A DNA stretch of 64,000 nucleotides from Clostridiaceae bacterium. GTDB taxonomy: Bacteria > Bacillota > Clostridia > Oscillospirales > Acutalibacteraceae. The notes beneath the pieces are model-generated. The model saw nothing but the letters and a program-made list of their open reading frames with translations. It was not told the origin of the DNA and searched no databases. This document shows positions 10,127-19,290 of this stretch, piece by piece. The stretch is from contig JAEERC010000063.1 of assembly GCA_016285645.1 (NCBI GenBank), positions 1 to 64,000 of the forward strand, in the 5' to 3' direction. A program made the translations under genes and the position numbers. Numbering within the stretch: position 1 is the first letter of the stretch; every line of letters starts with the position of its first letter.

Positions 10127-10270
10127 ACTTTACGGGCGAACGGCTTTTACGGGCTGTTCGCCCGGTTTGAAAAATAAGGCAACAGTTTAAAAACAGTTTT
10201 ACGGCGCTTAACGATTTGTTAACAATGATGTGCTACAATAAGCCCGTAAATTGAATAGGAGGATAATAAT

Positions 10271-11911
10271 ATGGATGAAAACAACGAATTCCTGAACAAT
10301 CAGACAGATGCGTCACCTGCGGACATTCCTGATGACGCGGATATCACCGTAAACGACAACATCCCCGAAAACGAACCCGCAGCGGAACCCGACACAAACC
10401 CCTATGCCTCGCAGGCGGAAGAATACCGCAGACAGGTGTCGGAGCAGGCGGCTCAGCCCGACGGCGCCCCCGCTCAGGAGAACTATCAGCAGGGAACGAA
10501 TCCCTACGGCAGACAGCCCGACGGCAGCGTAAACCCCTACAGCAACAGAAACGCCTACGGCTACTATCAGCAGCCCGGCTCATATCCCGTCTACACCGCT
10601 CCCGCCCCTCAGCAGAAGCCGGAAAAGAAAAAGAGCAAGGGTAAAACGGTGTTTATAATTCTCGCGGTTGCCCTGCTCGTTATCGGCGCGTTCTTCTGCG
10701 GCAGAATCCTCAGAAAGAACGGCACGGGAATAACGCTTCCCGCCATAACAACCCCCGCGGGCGATACCGCGGCGGAAAATGAGACCGACGCCTCCGATAT
10801 TGAAAGAACACAGGACAATAAAATCGCCATAAGCCCGACACCGTCGGCAACGGACGCGCTCACAACCGAAAAGATTGCCGAAAAGGCGAGAAAGAGTTCG
10901 GTAGGCGTGCTTGTATATTCAAAATCCTCGCTTTCAAGCGAAGCGGCGGGTGAGGGCAGCGGCATTCTCACGCCCCTCACTTCCTCGTCGAGCGACAGCG
11001 GCAAATACACCTATGTTCTGACCTGCGCCCATGTTATTGACGAAAAGAATGTCACAGTTAAAATCCAGCTTGATGACGGCACGATGTATGACGCCGAAAT
11101 AGTCGGCTACGATGTACGCACCGATGTAGGTATGCTGAGAATTGAGGCGACCGGTCTCGATGTGTGCGAAATCGGCAAATCCTCGGACCTTCAGGTCGGC
11201 TCCGCCGTATATGCGGTCGGCAACCCCGGCGGCGTGGAGTTCTTCGGCTCGTTTACGGACGGCATAGTCTCCGCCATTGACAGACCCATTTCGAGCGATA
11301 TCGGCTATTCCACAAACTGCATTCAGCACACCGCGGCAATAAACCCCGGCAACTCGGGCGGCGCGCTTGTGAATGTTTACGGTCAGGTGGTCGGCATCAA
11401 TTCACAGAAAATCGCCTCCACCGAATATGAGGGTATGGGCTTCGCCATCCCGATAGATTCCGCGGTCAAAATCGCCGAGGACTTAATCTCCTACGGTTAT
11501 GTCAAAGACAGAGCGAAACTCGGCGTAACATATTATTCGCTGAGCGCCAGCACGCAGTACAGCATTATCGCTCGCGCCAACAACCTGCCCGCGGGCTCGC
11601 TTATCATTCACTCGATTTCAGCCGATTCAAGTCTGAGCGGCACCGATGTCAAACAGTACGACCTTATTGTCGCGGTTGACGGACAGGATCTCGACACCGC
11701 GGATGTTCTGCTGAGTAAAATTGAAAAAGGCAAGGTGGGCGACAAGATGACGCTCACAATAGCGAGAATCAACAGCGACTACAGCGTCAGCAAGTTCAAC
11801 GTTGAAATAACCCTTGTGGAAGACAGGGGCAATGTCGCGACCGAATCCAACACAAACGAGAACGCAAATCCGTTCGGAAATTACGGCTACAACTACGGAT
11901 TCGGCTATTGA
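10271..11911 (+). CDS. HtrA/DegP-like S1C serine protease with PDZ domain and Pro/Tyr/Asn-rich cytoplasmic N-terminus
   Basis: TM segment; catalytic TCAHVID, DVGMLRIE, NPGNSGGALVN; C-terminal PDZ. Confidence 0.92.
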   Translation: MDENNEFLNNQTDASPADIPDDADITVNDNIPENEPAAEPDTNPYASQAEEYRRQVSEQAAQPDGAPAQENYQQGTNPYGRQPDGSVNPYSNRNAYGYYQQPGSYPVYTAPAPQQKPEKKKSKGKTVFIILAVALLVIGAFFCGRILRKNGTGITLPAITTPAGDTAAENETDASDIERTQDNKIAISPTPSATDALTTEKIAEKARKSSVGVLVYSKSSLSSEAAGEGSGILTPLTSSSSDSGKYTYVLTCAHVIDEKNVTVKIQLDDGTMYDAEIVGYDVRTDVGMLRIEATGLDVCEIGKSSDLQVGSAVYAVGNPGGVEFFGSFTDGIVSAIDRPISSDIGYSTNCIQHTAAINPGNSGGALVNVYGQVVGINSQKIASTEYEGMGFAIPIDSAVKIAEDLISYGYVKDRAKLGVTYYSLSASTQYSIIARANNLPAGSLIIHSISADSSLSGTDVKQYDLIVAVDGQDLDTADVLLSKIEKGKVGDKMTLTIARINSDYSVSKFNVEITLVEDRGNVATESNTNENANPFGNYGYNYGFGY

Positions 11912-11927
11912 TTATTAATTATTTCTT

Positions 11928-11954
11928 AAAAAGGGGCTGCAACGCAGCCCCTTT
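11928..11954 (+). terminator. Intrinsic terminator after the htrA-like gene
   Basis: AAAAAGGGGCTGC-AAC-GCAGCCCCTTTT. Confidence 0.85.
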
Positions 11955-12055
11955 TCTCCGTTTTGATTGACACGGTCACAGACAATATGATAATATTATA
12001 TTGTCAGATAAATATGCTGTTATTGTATGGATTTGGCAGATACGGAGGTCTCGTT

Positions 12056-13222
12056 ATGAAAAAAACAAAACTCACCGCCGTTACGGCGGTTTTTCTTACA
12101 CTGCTCACACTGTTCCTGAGTGTAAATGTCAGCGCCGCGGGCGAAATCGGAGGAGCAACGGTTAAAATAATCGCCGAACGCACCGAAATACCCATAGGCG
12201 ACTTTCAGCAGCTGAAAGCGGAAATAACCGTTCCCGAGGGCAGCGATATAGACCCGGACCGCCTTGTTACAGAATGGAGCTGTGAAAGCTACAGATGCAA
12301 TGTGGACGAAACCGGCTTGTATTACGCCGTAGCGCCCGGCAATGTAGAGGTAAAGGCGACCGTGACCGACCCGGAGAGCGGCGAAAAAATCACGGCATCG
12401 GTTAAAATCCGCAACACTACCATACTTGACGACACAAACGATTATCTTGTGGACCACACGGTTATGGGCTACCGCTACAACAAGGAAAACGGCTACTATT
12501 ACTATGATCAGGATAATACCTGGCAGAAGAAAATGGGCTTTATGAACGCCTTTGACGATATCTCAACCTATCTTACCCTTGTTTATGACTATGTGCGCGT
12601 GAACTATAACTACGGCGGCAAGGCGCGTATGCTTCAGTTCTGGAAAGGGCAGTACGGCGTCGTCTTTTACGGCAGCGAAATCGGCTATTACTATCGCGAT
12701 GAGGAAATGGGCGAGGACGAAAAGATTGACTCCTATACCCATTTTGAGTGCGCTTCAGAGGATAAACTCGGAATGCAGACCTCCCTTTACTGGGATAAGA
12801 ACAGGGACGGCAAATACAGGCTCCAGTTTACGGTGCCCTATGACCAGTACTGGTGGTGCACCGGCTTCAAGGCGGGCCATCTGTGGAACACGGATCCCTG
12901 CGATGAACTGAGACTTGAAGGCTTTATCGATTTGCACGATGAAGAGGAGGCGGCGGCAGTTGCGCAGGGACTTGTTGACTGCGGCTTCACTCAGGCCGCG
13001 GCAAACAGCAAGCTTGAACCGGATTCCTTCTTCCTCGAGGGCAACCGCATTACATTCAGCTGGCGCGATATTTCCGAGGCGCAGAACACAGAGGTTCAGA
13101 AATCCACAGTAAACGCCCTCATTTTATCGGGCGGGTTTGCCCTTCTGTTTATGCCGGTGGCGTTCTTCATTATGACATTTATGTTCTTCGTCGTAATGTT
13201 CTTTATTAATATTATAAACTGA
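12056..13222 (+). CDS. Secreted/membrane-anchored protein, possible Big2-like plus DUF4474-like domain
   Basis: Signal peptide from ATG 12056 (GGAGG RBS); MLQFWKGQYGVVFYGSEIGYYY resembles DUF4474; C-terminal TM. Confidence 0.65.
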   Translation: MKKTKLTAVTAVFLTLLTLFLSVNVSAAGEIGGATVKIIAERTEIPIGDFQQLKAEITVPEGSDIDPDRLVTEWSCESYRCNVDETGLYYAVAPGNVEVKATVTDPESGEKITASVKIRNTTILDDTNDYLVDHTVMGYRYNKENGYYYYDQDNTWQKKMGFMNAFDDISTYLTLVYDYVRVNYNYGGKARMLQFWKGQYGVVFYGSEIGYYYRDEEMGEDEKIDSYTHFECASEDKLGMQTSLYWDKNRDGKYRLQFTVPYDQYWWCTGFKAGHLWNTDPCDELRLEGFIDLHDEEEAAAVAQGLVDCGFTQAAANSKLEPDSFFLEGNRITFSWRDISEAQNTEVQKSTVNALILSGGFALLFMPVAFFIMTFMFFVVMFFINIIN

Positions 13223-13276
13223 CAGAATGCACGCCGTGTTGTTTCAGGCGGCAGAGCAAATTAAGGAGAAACCGTT

Positions 13277-13537
13277 ATGATGAATCTTGTTTCCAAAATC
13301 GGCAAACCCGTCTGCATTGTTCTCTATATTGTCTGCGCGGTGCTGGCGTTCAAAAAGAAATTCATACCGCTCATCTCGCTTTTCGCGATGCATTTAAGCG
13401 AGTATTTCATAATCGGCAGAAAAACCGCGAAGGAATACGGCGTCGGTGCGGGCGAGGGGCTCGCGAAATGTCTCGCCTTCGGCTTTACCTGGTGGCTGCC
13501 GATCAGGAAAGCGGACAGCGGGAAAGACGGAAAATAA
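13277..13537 (+). CDS. Small conserved-looking membrane protein (86 aa)
   Basis: ORF with RBS AAGGAG and hydrophobic segments. Confidence 0.6.
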   Translation: MMNLVSKIGKPVCIVLYIVCAVLAFKKKFIPLISLFAMHLSEYFIIGRKTAKEYGVGAGEGLAKCLAFGFTWWLPIRKADSGKDGK

Positions 13538-13618
13538 TGATATTTATATAATATACATTATATATGTCTTTTCACGGCTGAAAAATCAATATATTGTGAC
13601 GGGCGCGGGGAAGTGAAA

Positions 13619-13646
13619 ACGGGTAAAAAAATACCCGAAAAAAACA
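13619..13646 (+). terminator. Possible intrinsic terminator
   Basis: CGGGTA-AAAAAA-TACCCG hairpin; downstream tract is A-rich on +, U-rich on -. Confidence 0.35.
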
Positions 13647-13647
13647 C

Positions 13648-13676
13648 TTGACTCTGCGCCCTTCTTATGATATTAT
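13648..13676 (+). promoter_or_regulatory. SigA-type promoter for rpmG-secE-nusG
   Basis: TTGACT-N17-TATTAT. Confidence 0.75.
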
Positions 13677-13769
13677 ATCTCTACCTCTGCGGGAGGGCTT
13701 TATTTTTGTGCCCTTTTTCCGGAAGTCACAGAGGGAGGCTGAAAAATCCAAAAAACGGAGGTGCCGCAA

Positions 13770-13934
13770 ATGGCTGCTAACGGTAAAAGAGTAAAAATTA
13801 CACTTTCTTGCACCGAATGCAAACAGCGCAACTACAACACAATGAAAAACAAGCAAAACTCACCCGACAGGCTGGAGATGAACAAGTACTGCCGCTTCTG
13901 CAGGAAACATACTCTCCACAAAGAAACCAAATAA
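13770..13934 (+). CDS. rpmG: 50S ribosomal protein L33
   Basis: [54 protein letters not shown]; precedes secE. Confidence 0.95.
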   Translation: MAANGKRVKITLSCTECKQRNYNTMKNKQNSPDRLEMNKYCRFCRKHTLHKETK

Positions 13935-13950
13935 CACAGGAGGAGAACCG

Positions 13951-14331
13951 ATGGCAAAAAAGGAAGTATCCGCAGCTGCTGAAAAAGTCGCACAGGCTGA
14001 AAAAGAAGCCAAAAAAGCGGGCAAGCAGACTCATTCCGAAGGCAACATCTTCCAGCGCGCAGGCAAAGCCATTAAAAAGTTCTTCAAGGATCTCAGAGGC
14101 GAGGTCAAGAAGATTGTATGGCCGGACGCGAAAACCGTCCTCAAGTCCAGCGGCGTAGTTCTTGTCGTGGTTGTCATCTGTGGTGTTGTTATTTTCGGTA
14201 TTGACGAGCTGCTTTCGTTCCTGCTTTCTCTTCTCAAGAGAGCGGCGGAGCACATAAGTCAATCTACAGCCGCCGAAGAAACGACTACAGCAGGTTTAAT
14301 GTCGGCTGTCAGCAGATTCTTCACACTTTAA
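13951..14331 (+). CDS. secE: Preprotein translocase subunit SecE
   Basis: FFKDLRGEVKKIVWPDAKTVLKSSGVVLVVVVICGVVIFGID; synteny with rpmG and nusG. Confidence 0.93.
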   Translation: MAKKEVSAAAEKVAQAEKEAKKAGKQTHSEGNIFQRAGKAIKKFFKDLRGEVKKIVWPDAKTVLKSSGVVLVVVVICGVVIFGIDELLSFLLSLLKRAAEHISQSTAAEETTTAGLMSAVSRFFTL

Positions 14332-14346
14332 TCAGGGGGAATCACA

Positions 14347-14895
14347 ATGGCAATTGACGCAAGATGGTATGTTGTTCATACCTACTCGGGTTACGAAAAC
14401 AAGGTTGCCGGCAATCTCGAGAAGATTGTTGAAAACCGTAAAATGCAGGACGCCATACTCGACATCAAAGTCCCCACCGAAACGGTCACCAACGAAAAGG
14501 GCAAGGAGGTTGAGCGCAAACTCTTCCCCGGCTATGTTCTCGTAAAGGTCGCCGTATCGCCCGATAAGGACAACAGGCCGGTTATGAGCGACGACACCTG
14601 GGTTGTTATTCGTAATACCAGAGGCGTTACGGGCTTCGTAGGCCCGGAAGGAAAGGCAATGCCTCTCACCGAAGAGGAGGTTTACCGCCTCGGAGTTGAG
14701 AAGAAGACTGTCGAAGTTTCCTACAATGTCGGCGACACGGTTGACATTGTCAACGAGATGTTCGAGGGCTTCCAGGGCGTTGTTGACGAAATCGACACGG
14801 AAAACAACATTGTCCGCGTTCGCATTTCAGCACTCTTCGGCAAAGAAACAATAGCTGAACTTGAACTTGATGAAGTTGAGCTCGCCGAGGATTAA
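14347..14895 (+). CDS. nusG: Transcription termination/antitermination protein NusG
   Basis: WYVVHTYSGYENKV; LFPGYVLVK; RNTRGVTGFVG; GDTVDIVNEMFEGFQGVV. Confidence 0.97.
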   Translation: MAIDARWYVVHTYSGYENKVAGNLEKIVENRKMQDAILDIKVPTETVTNEKGKEVERKLFPGYVLVKVAVSPDKDNRPVMSDDTWVVIRNTRGVTGFVGPEGKAMPLTEEEVYRLGVEKKTVEVSYNVGDTVDIVNEMFEGFQGVVDEIDTENNIVRVRISALFGKETIAELELDEVELAED

Positions 14896-14931
14896 TCACG
14901 GTAATTTGAAGGTTTATCCTTTTCAAATTAA

Positions 14932-15003
14932 GCGCAGTTTCTGCGCGGCTGCACTTTGTGCGGCTTCGTGGGAGGAGCGCAAAACGCTCCGCAATCTACC
15001 ACA
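14932..15003 (+). promoter_or_regulatory. Candidate rplK leader / L1 autoregulatory site (three consecutive hairpins)
   Basis: GCGCAG-TTT-CTGCGC, GCAC-TTT-GTGC, and GTGG..GGAGCG-CAAAA-CGCTCC..CCAC in the nusG-rplK gap. Confidence 0.45.
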
Positions 15004-15025
15004 TTTTATTGGAGGTTAACAAATT

Positions 15026-15451
15026 ATGGCACAGAAAGTTGTTGGCTTAATCAAACTTCAGATCCCCGCAGGTAAAGCAACTCCTGCACCCCCGGTTGGC
15101 CCCGCACTCGGTCAGCACGGCGTAAACATTATGGCATTCACAAAGGAATTCAACGAGCGCACAAAGAATGATATGGGTCTTATAATCCCCGTGGTTATCA
15201 CCGTTTTCGCGGATCACACCTTCTCATTCATCACAAAGACTCCCCCCGCGGCTGTTCTTATCAAGAAGGCATGCGGCATTGAGAGCGGCTCGGGCGTTCC
15301 CAACAAAACAAAGGTTGCCACCATCACTCAGGATCAGATAAGAAAAATCGCCGAGCAGAAGATGCCCGACCTCAACGCGGCAACAATCGAAACCGCGATG
15401 AGCATGATAGCAGGTACAGCGCGCAGCATGGGCGTTGTAGTTGCAGACTGA
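15026..15451 (+). CDS. rplK: 50S ribosomal protein L11
   Basis: [34 protein letters not shown]. Confidence 0.98.
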   Translation: MAQKVVGLIKLQIPAGKATPAPPVGPALGQHGVNIMAFTKEFNERTKNDMGLIIPVVITVFADHTFSFITKTPPAAVLIKKACGIESGSGVPNKTKVATITQDQIRKIAEQKMPDLNAATIETAMSMIAGTARSMGVVVAD

Positions 15452-15466
15452 GGGAGGTAACAACAG

Positions 15467-16165
15467 ATGAAACACGGTAAAAAATATGTAGACAGCGCAA
15501 AGCTTGTCGAAAAACTCAATCTCTATGATCCCAACGACGCTCTCGACCTCGCAATCAAAACAGCGACTGCGAAGTTCGACGAAACCGTCGAAGTTCACGT
15601 TCGTCTCGGTGTTGACTCCCGTCACGCAGACCAGCAGGTCCGCGGCGCGGTTGTTCTTCCCAACGGAACAGGTAAAAATGTAAGAGTAGCCGTATTCGCG
15701 AAAGGCCCCGACGCCGACGCCGCCGCAGCGGCAGGCGCGGAAGTTGTAGGCGCTGAAGACCTCGTTGCGAAAATCCAGGGCGAAGGCTTTATGGATTTCG
15801 ACGTTGCTATCGCCGCTCCCAACATGATGGGTCTCGTAGGCCGTCTCGGTAAGGTGCTCGGTCCCCGCGGACTTATGCCCAGCCCGAAGGCAGGCACTGT
15901 TACTCCCGATGTTGCCAAAGCCGTAACAGAAGCGAAAGCCGGTAAAATCGAGTACAGACTCGACAAAACCAACATCATTCACTGCCCCATCGGCAAGGCG
16001 TCCTTTGGCACAGAGAAGCTCAGCGAAAACTTCAACACCCTTCTCGACGCCATCATCAAGGCAAAGCCCGCGGCCAGCAAGGGTCAGTACATCCGCTCCT
16101 GCGTTGTCGCAACAACAATGGGCCCCGGCATCAAAATCAATCCCCTTAAGTTAGGCACTGAATAA
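15467..16165 (+). CDS. rplA: 50S ribosomal protein L1
   Basis: [25 protein letters not shown]; synteny. Confidence 0.98.
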   Translation: MKHGKKYVDSAKLVEKLNLYDPNDALDLAIKTATAKFDETVEVHVRLGVDSRHADQQVRGAVVLPNGTGKNVRVAVFAKGPDADAAAAAGAEVVGAEDLVAKIQGEGFMDFDVAIAAPNMMGLVGRLGKVLGPRGLMPSPKAGTVTPDVAKAVTEAKAGKIEYRLDKTNIIHCPIGKASFGTEKLSENFNTLLDAIIKAKPAASKGQYIRSCVVATTMGPGIKINPLKLGTE

Positions 16166-16180
16166 TTTTCAACAAGGTGC

Positions 16181-16209
16181 TTGACACAGCAAAAAAATTG
16201 TGTTAATAT
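16181..16209 (+). promoter_or_regulatory. SigA-type promoter for rplJ-rplL
   Basis: TTGACA-N17-TAATAT. Confidence 0.8.
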
Positions 16210-16210
16210 A

Positions 16211-16371
16211 CACAAGCTGTTCTTTTCGAAGACAGCAGGTGCATTATGCATAAGGTTTTTACCGCCTGCCGAGAAGGGAATACACAAAGAGAAATATTCT
16301 TAAGTGTATTACGCCCTTTCCGCGCAGTCGGAAAGGGCTTTTTAACTGTCAATTTTGGAGGTGAAATCAAA
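16211..16371 (+). promoter_or_regulatory. L10 (rplJ) leader with intrinsic terminator/attenuator hairpin
   Basis: Leader between promoter and L10 start; AATACAC/GTGTATT pairing; GCCCTTTCCG-CGCAGT-CGGAAAGGGC-TTTTT at 16313-16343. Confidence 0.75.
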
Positions 16372-17058
16372 TTGCCAAGCGAAAAGGTATTGGAACTCAA
16401 GAAGAAGGCAGTTGCTGAACTCACTGATTCTTTGACCAACTCCGCAGCAGGTGTTATTGTTGACTACAAGGGCATCACCGTCGCTGACGACACCAAGCTC
16501 CGCAAAGAGCTCCGTGAAGCAGGCGTCAAATACACCGTAGTCAAGAACACTCTCTTAGGTCTCGCTGCCAAAGGTGCAGGACTTGACGAGTTGACAAACG
16601 TGCTCGAAGGCACAACGGCTATCGCCGTCAGCCCCGAGGATCAGACAGCCGCAGCAAGAATTCTTCAGAAGTACGCAGACGCATCCAAGGGCAAATTCAC
16701 TATCAAGAGCGGTTACCTTGACGGTAAAGTTATCGGTACCGATATGATAGAATCCCTTGCGAAACTTCCCTCGAGAGATATACTTCTTGCAACGGTATGC
16801 AACGCGTTCAACGCTCCCATTTCGGCTTTTGCCCGTGTAATTCAGGCTATAGTTGACAAGGGCGGCGCACCCGCAGAAGAAGCTCCCGCAGAGGAAGCGG
16901 CTCCCGCAGCAGAAGAGGCGGCTCCCGCAGAGACAGCCCCCGTTGAGGAAGCTCCCGCAGCCCCCGCTGAAGAGGCGGCTCCCGCCGAAGAACCCGCAGC
17001 TCCCGCAGAGGAAGCACCCGCAGCTGAAGAAGCTCCGGCAGAAACACCCGCAGAATAA
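16372..17058 (+). CDS. rplJ: 50S ribosomal protein L10 with long Ala/Pro/Glu C-terminal extension
   Basis: TTG start at 16372 after GGAGGTGA; L10 core PSEKVLELKKKAVAELTDSL..VDYKGITV; extension EEAPAEEAAPAAEEAAPAET.... Confidence 0.95.
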   Translation: MPSEKVLELKKKAVAELTDSLTNSAAGVIVDYKGITVADDTKLRKELREAGVKYTVVKNTLLGLAAKGAGLDELTNVLEGTTAIAVSPEDQTAAARILQKYADASKGKFTIKSGYLDGKVIGTDMIESLAKLPSRDILLATVCNAFNAPISAFARVIQAIVDKGGAPAEEAPAEEAAPAAEEAAPAETAPVEEAPAAPAEEAAPAEEPAAPAEEAPAAEEAPAETPAE

Positions 17059-17093
17059 TTTATTTACATTATTAAATTCAGGAGGAAATTAAA

Positions 17094-17474
17094 ATGGCAT
17101 CAGAGAAAATCGCTGCTATGATTGAAGAAATAAAGACTCTTTCAGTTCTTGAGCTCTCAGAGCTTGTTCATGCAGTAGAAGAAGAATTCGGCGTATCCGC
17201 CGCAGCAGCAGTTGCAGTAGCAGGCCCCGTAGCGGCAGGCGCGGCAGCAGCAGAAGAAGAAAAGACTGAGTTCGACGTTATCCTTGCAGAAGTCGGCGCA
17301 GAAAAGATCAAGGTTATCAAGGTTGTCCGTGAACTTACCGGTCTCGGCCTTGCAGAAGCAAAAGCAGTTGTTGACGGCGCTCCCAAGGCTGTCAAGGAAG
17401 CGGTTTCCAAGGAAGACGCTGAAGCTGCGAAGGCAAAACTTGAAGAAGTCGGCGCAAAGGTTGAACTTAAATAA
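17094..17474 (+). CDS. rplL: 50S ribosomal protein L7/L12
   Basis: [47 protein letters not shown]. Confidence 0.98.
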   Translation: MASEKIAAMIEEIKTLSVLELSELVHAVEEEFGVSAAAAVAVAGPVAAGAAAAEEEKTEFDVILAEVGAEKIKVIKVVRELTGLGLAEAKAVVDGAPKAVKEAVSKEDAEAAKAKLEEVGAKVELK

Positions 17475-17493
17475 TTTAACCCTTAAATCGATG

Positions 17494-17800
17494 AATCACG
17501 TTCCCTTTCGGGCGCGCAACTTAGGGATTTAACAGCCTCAAAAAACATCCTTCGGCGTAAAACTGCGTTAAAAATGCTCGGAATACACAAAGTATTCCTG
17601 CGCTTTTTGCCTTGTTTTAACACCGAAATCTGATTTTTTGAGGTGCGAAGCAATTTTGAAACAGAAATTTTTCGTCAGAACAATAAACAAAAAAGGGATA
17701 AGGCTCATGCCTATCCCTTTTTTTGAAGCCGTTATGGCGGAAAAGAGCGTTTCAAAATCTATTAAATCCCTTAGCTGTGCGCCCTTTCGGGAGCGTGATT
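17494..17800. repeat. Nested inverted-repeat (MITE-like) intergenic element
   Basis: Outer arms AATCACGTTCCCTTTCGGGCGCGCAACTTAGGGATTTAACAG (17494-17534) vs reverse complement of 17759-17800 AATCACGCTCCCGAAAGGGCGCACAGCTAAGGGATTTAATAG. An inner palindrome at 17536-17643 starts CCTCAAAAAA and ends TTTTTTGAGG. Confidence 0.75.
17687..17724 (+). terminator. Strong bidirectional intrinsic terminator
   Basis: AAAAAAGGGATA-GGC-TCAT-GCC-TATCCCTTTTTT. Confidence 0.85.
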
Positions 17801-17869
17801 TTTTTGTTTCGTTGACACCGTTTTACCTTTGTGATAATATTGACTCATCAGTTTAAGGGAGGTTCTTCA

Positions 17870-19243
17870 ATGAAAAAAGTAATAAGTCTCGCGCTTGCCT
17901 GCGTTCTTGTTTTCAGTTCGCTCTGCCTGCCCGCGTTTTCCGCAACGGGCAGAAGCAAGGATTACACAATAGTCAGCCCCTACGCGGATGTTGACTGGAG
18001 CACCTGGAACTTTTACAAAACGAATTTCCACACCCACACCACCGCGAGCGACGCGAATGTCGACCTCAATGAAATGGTTATGGAATATTATAAGCAGGGC
18101 TTTGATGTGCTCTGTATAACCGACCACGGCGTTACCGGCAAGGCGTGGAATGAACAGCCCACGCAGCTGCCCCTCTACCTCTATCAGTACATCATCGGCA
18201 ACAAGGTCACTCCTCTTACCGATGAGGAATATGAGGGTGTAACAAGCGGCACATATCCCGTTGACGGTCAGCCCAGGGGCTACGGTATGACCTGCGTAAC
18301 CGGCGGCAATGAGCTCAACGCCCTTACAATTACAAAGTGCCATGTAAACGGCATCTATCTTCCCCCTCACGCGGGCGACAATTATCTCGGCTATGAAAAC
18401 GACCATGAGGGCGCTGTGAAACTCGCCGACGAGGCGGGCGCCTACTCGTTTATCAACCATCCCGGCGACTGGCTCCATTCCAACAGAGACAGGTCCGTGG
18501 TCTCCGACCCCGAAAATGTTCACTATTTCTCCGATATTATTCTCAAATACGATTCCTGCCGCGGCATGGAGATATTCAACGAGAAAAACTCCGTCACCCC
18601 ATATGACAGAGTCCTCTGGGACAATGTGCTTATGGAGTGCCTTCCCTACGGCAAGAATGTAATCGCCTACTCCAACAGCGACGCCCACTCCCTCGATATG
18701 GTTGACTCCTCCTTCGAGATTTTCGTTATGCCCGAAAACACCGAAGAAAATGTCAAGGAGGCGGTTCTCAACGGCGTGTTCTTCTGCACCACAAGGAACC
18801 TGCCCGCCGATGAGGATATAGGGCCCGAAGAGGGCTTCAATGTAAGAAATCAGGGCCTTGATTACCCCGAATTCACAGAGGTATCCGTTGACGGCCACAC
18901 CGTCACCGTGAAGGTGAGAAACTGCAACACCCTCAACTGGGTCGCGAACGGTAAGGTAATCGCCGGGAGCGCGGTTGACGAGTCCGCCGAGGAAGCGGAG
19001 TTCACTCTCGACCTTGACACAATAGAAGGCGCGGAGAACTTCCTCTATGTGCGCGCGCAGATTTACGGCAAGGGCGGCTGCACGGTTACCCAGGCGCTCG
19101 TGCTTGACGACGGCAGCGAGCCGCTCAAATACGAACCGGACACTTCGTCCTCCGCGAAGGTTGACCACTTCTTCTACCGTCTGTTCTCAACAAGATTCGC
19201 TGTTCTCGTTCAGCTTATAATCGACAGAATCAAGAACGGTTGA
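17870..19243 (+). CDS. Secreted PHP-domain phosphoesterase-like protein
   Basis: Signal peptide MKKVISLALACVLVFSSLCLPAFSA; NFHTHTTASDANVD, ITDHGV, NHPGDW, YSNSDAHS metal-site motifs. Confidence 0.85.
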   Translation: MKKVISLALACVLVFSSLCLPAFSATGRSKDYTIVSPYADVDWSTWNFYKTNFHTHTTASDANVDLNEMVMEYYKQGFDVLCITDHGVTGKAWNEQPTQLPLYLYQYIIGNKVTPLTDEEYEGVTSGTYPVDGQPRGYGMTCVTGGNELNALTITKCHVNGIYLPPHAGDNYLGYENDHEGAVKLADEAGAYSFINHPGDWLHSNRDRSVVSDPENVHYFSDIILKYDSCRGMEIFNEKNSVTPYDRVLWDNVLMECLPYGKNVIAYSNSDAHSLDMVDSSFEIFVMPENTEENVKEAVLNGVFFCTTRNLPADEDIGPEEGFNVRNQGLDYPEFTEVSVDGHTVTVKVRNCNTLNWVANGKVIAGSAVDESAEEAEFTLDLDTIEGAENFLYVRAQIYGKGGCTVTQALVLDDGSEPLKYEPDTSSSAKVDHFFYRLFSTRFAVLVQLIIDRIKNG

Positions 19244-19258
19244 TAACATCAATAACAA

Positions 19259-19290
19259 AACCGCTCATCGTGTGATGAGCGGTTATTTTA
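19259..19290. terminator. Bidirectional terminator between convergent genes
   Basis: AACCGCTCATC-GTGT-GATGAGCGGTTATTTTA. Confidence 0.8.

Noticed and set aside
17867-19168. 433-aa ORF on the minus strand opposite the secreted PHP gene
   Set aside because: Shadow of strong codon bias on the opposite strand; no RBS, no recognisable family, whereas the + strand has a signal peptide and PHP motifs.
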